38,154 nt of DNA from Faecalibacterium sp. Its GTDB lineage: Bacteria; Bacillota; Clostridia; Oscillospirales; Ruminococcaceae. This document shows, piece by piece, positions 37,654 through 38,154 of this stretch (position 1 is its first letter; each line of letters opens with the position of its first letter). The position numbers and the translations under genes are program-made. Location of the stretch: assembly GCA_029264955.1 (NCBI GenBank), contig JARHYC010000015.1, positions 1 to 38,154 of the forward strand, written 5' to 3'. The notes beneath the pieces are model-generated. The model was not told the origin of the DNA. It saw only the letters and a list, made by a program, of their open reading frames with translations, and did not search any database.

Positions 37654-37789
37654 TTACGCTGCCGCGTCCAGCATATTCTCGATGAAAATACCATACCCTC
37701 TTGTCGGGTCATTCACCAGTACATGAGTCACGGCCCCCACCAGCTTCCCGTCCTGAATAATAGGGCTGCCGCTCACGAGTGATTGCTAT
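37654..37789 (-). pseudogene. spoIVB: spoIVB 3' end, fragment A
   Basis: The minus strand encodes [18 protein letters not shown] and then [20 protein letters not shown] followed by DAAA and a stop. This is the C-terminal 40-odd residues of the SpoIVB peptidase, which signals sigma-K activation during sporulation: the nucleophile Ser in SGSP and the conserved VNDPT.GYGIFIE are both there. The frame is blocked by a TAG just upstream and the rest of the gene is missing, so it cannot be functional. The 47 bp at 37743-37789 repeat those at 35951-35997 in direct orientation. Confidence 0.82.
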
Positions 37790-37792
37790 TAG

Positions 37793-37852
37793 GGACAAGA
37801 GCTGTTAGATAAATTCGGATTTGAATTACTCGATTTTATCTACGATTATTAG
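37793..37852 (+). pseudogene. Short 3' coding remnant next to the spoIVB breakpoint
   Basis: The plus strand reads GQELLDKFGFELLDFIYDY and a stop, directly after the spoIVB homology ends. A weak AAAACC/GGTTTT hairpin follows. It looks like the truncated end of a gene I cannot name. The rest of 37853-38060 holds no convincing gene; a TTATACT lies just before the TnpV-like gene. Confidence 0.3.
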
Positions 37853-38078
37853 ATGCCGCAGGGCTTTAATAAAATCCTCCAAAACCGTTGATAACAAAGG
37901 TTTTTTCGCAAACAGCTCGCCTTTTCTCTTTATACGGTTTCACCCCTGTTTATGCTTCCCTTGAAGGCTCATAAGGGCAAATGCAAGGGAAAGAAAATCC
38001 CATAAAAAGTTATAACAGAGTGTAGCAATCGGTAGCCTGTGGCATATGTGTGAATATATTATACTGGAGGATTTTAGA

Positions 38079-38154
38079 ATGGACAAGTACAAATACGACG
38101 AGAGCAACGGCCTGTGGTACAAGCTGAAGGGAGACGATTACTTCCCCTGCCTGA
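38079..38154 (+). CDS. TnpV-like transposon protein (start only)
   Basis: Only 25 codons are in the window. The ATG at 38079 has GGAGG 8 nt upstream. The product begins MDKYKYDESNGLWYKLKGDD then YFPCL, matching the start of TnpV-family proteins found on Clostridial mobile elements ('Y....GL.Y...GDYY.P.L'). It suggests that a mobile element begins here and continues beyond the window. Confidence 0.5.
   Translation, partial: MDKYKYDESNGLWYKLKGDDYFPCL

Overview
The window looks like the chromosome of a spore-forming, Gram-positive gut anaerobe of the class Clostridia, probably order Oscillospirales (Butyricicoccaceae or Faecalibacterium-like). Reasons: the scpA-scpB-ytfJ-rluB block, DUF2508-bofA, a dacF-type carboxypeptidase, spoIVB fragments, strong AGGAGG ribosome binding sites, medium-high GC in core genes, and a large surface GH2 beta-galactosidase. 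The genus is an inference. No rRNA, tRNA or CRISPR array was seen.

Layout. 1-4.5 kb: the start of a probable carboxyltransferase, then a minus-strand operon (site-2 protease, scpA, scpB, DUF2953, ytfJ, rluB). 4.6-8.2 kb: rpmB, two membrane proteins with similar layout, DUF4250, an esterase and a lipoprotein. 8.3-20.5 kb: housekeeping and sporulation genes (DUF2508-bofA, secG-rnr, the DUF512 radical-SAM gene-der-plsY, DUF177-rpmF, a P-loop ATPase, pgi, dacF, mtaB). 20.6-26 kb: small membrane and zinc-ribbon genes, a Na/Pi-cotransporter-like protein and an alpha/beta hydrolase. 26.1-28.8 kb: a thiol/sulfur locus with trxA-trxB, a divergent Crp/Fnr-family regulator and a rhodanese lipoprotein. 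28.9-35.4 kb: DUF3795, a small zinc-ribbon ORF and an 1877-residue anchored beta-galactosidase. 35.7-38.15 kb: an accessory patchwork with two spoIVB 3' fragments, a ClbS-like gene, an ATC-hydrolase-like gene, gene remnants and the start of a TnpV-like gene.

The most interesting system is the thiol/sulfur locus. The promoters of trxA and of the rhodanese lipoprotein gene each carry a TGTGA-N5-TCAC palindrome whose centre lies exactly 29 bp upstream of the -10 hexamer. That is the class II activator position. The regulator encoded between the two targets has a CRP-like RE-x3-R recognition helix, which fits TGTGA half-sites, and a C-x5-C pair in its sensor domain. I infer a small regulon linking the cytoplasmic thioredoxin system to extracytoplasmic sulfur or thiol handling. 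The second notable signal is the pair of diverged 47-bp spoIVB active-site fragments bracketing a putative detoxification cassette, suggesting repeated insertion at one site in spoIVB.
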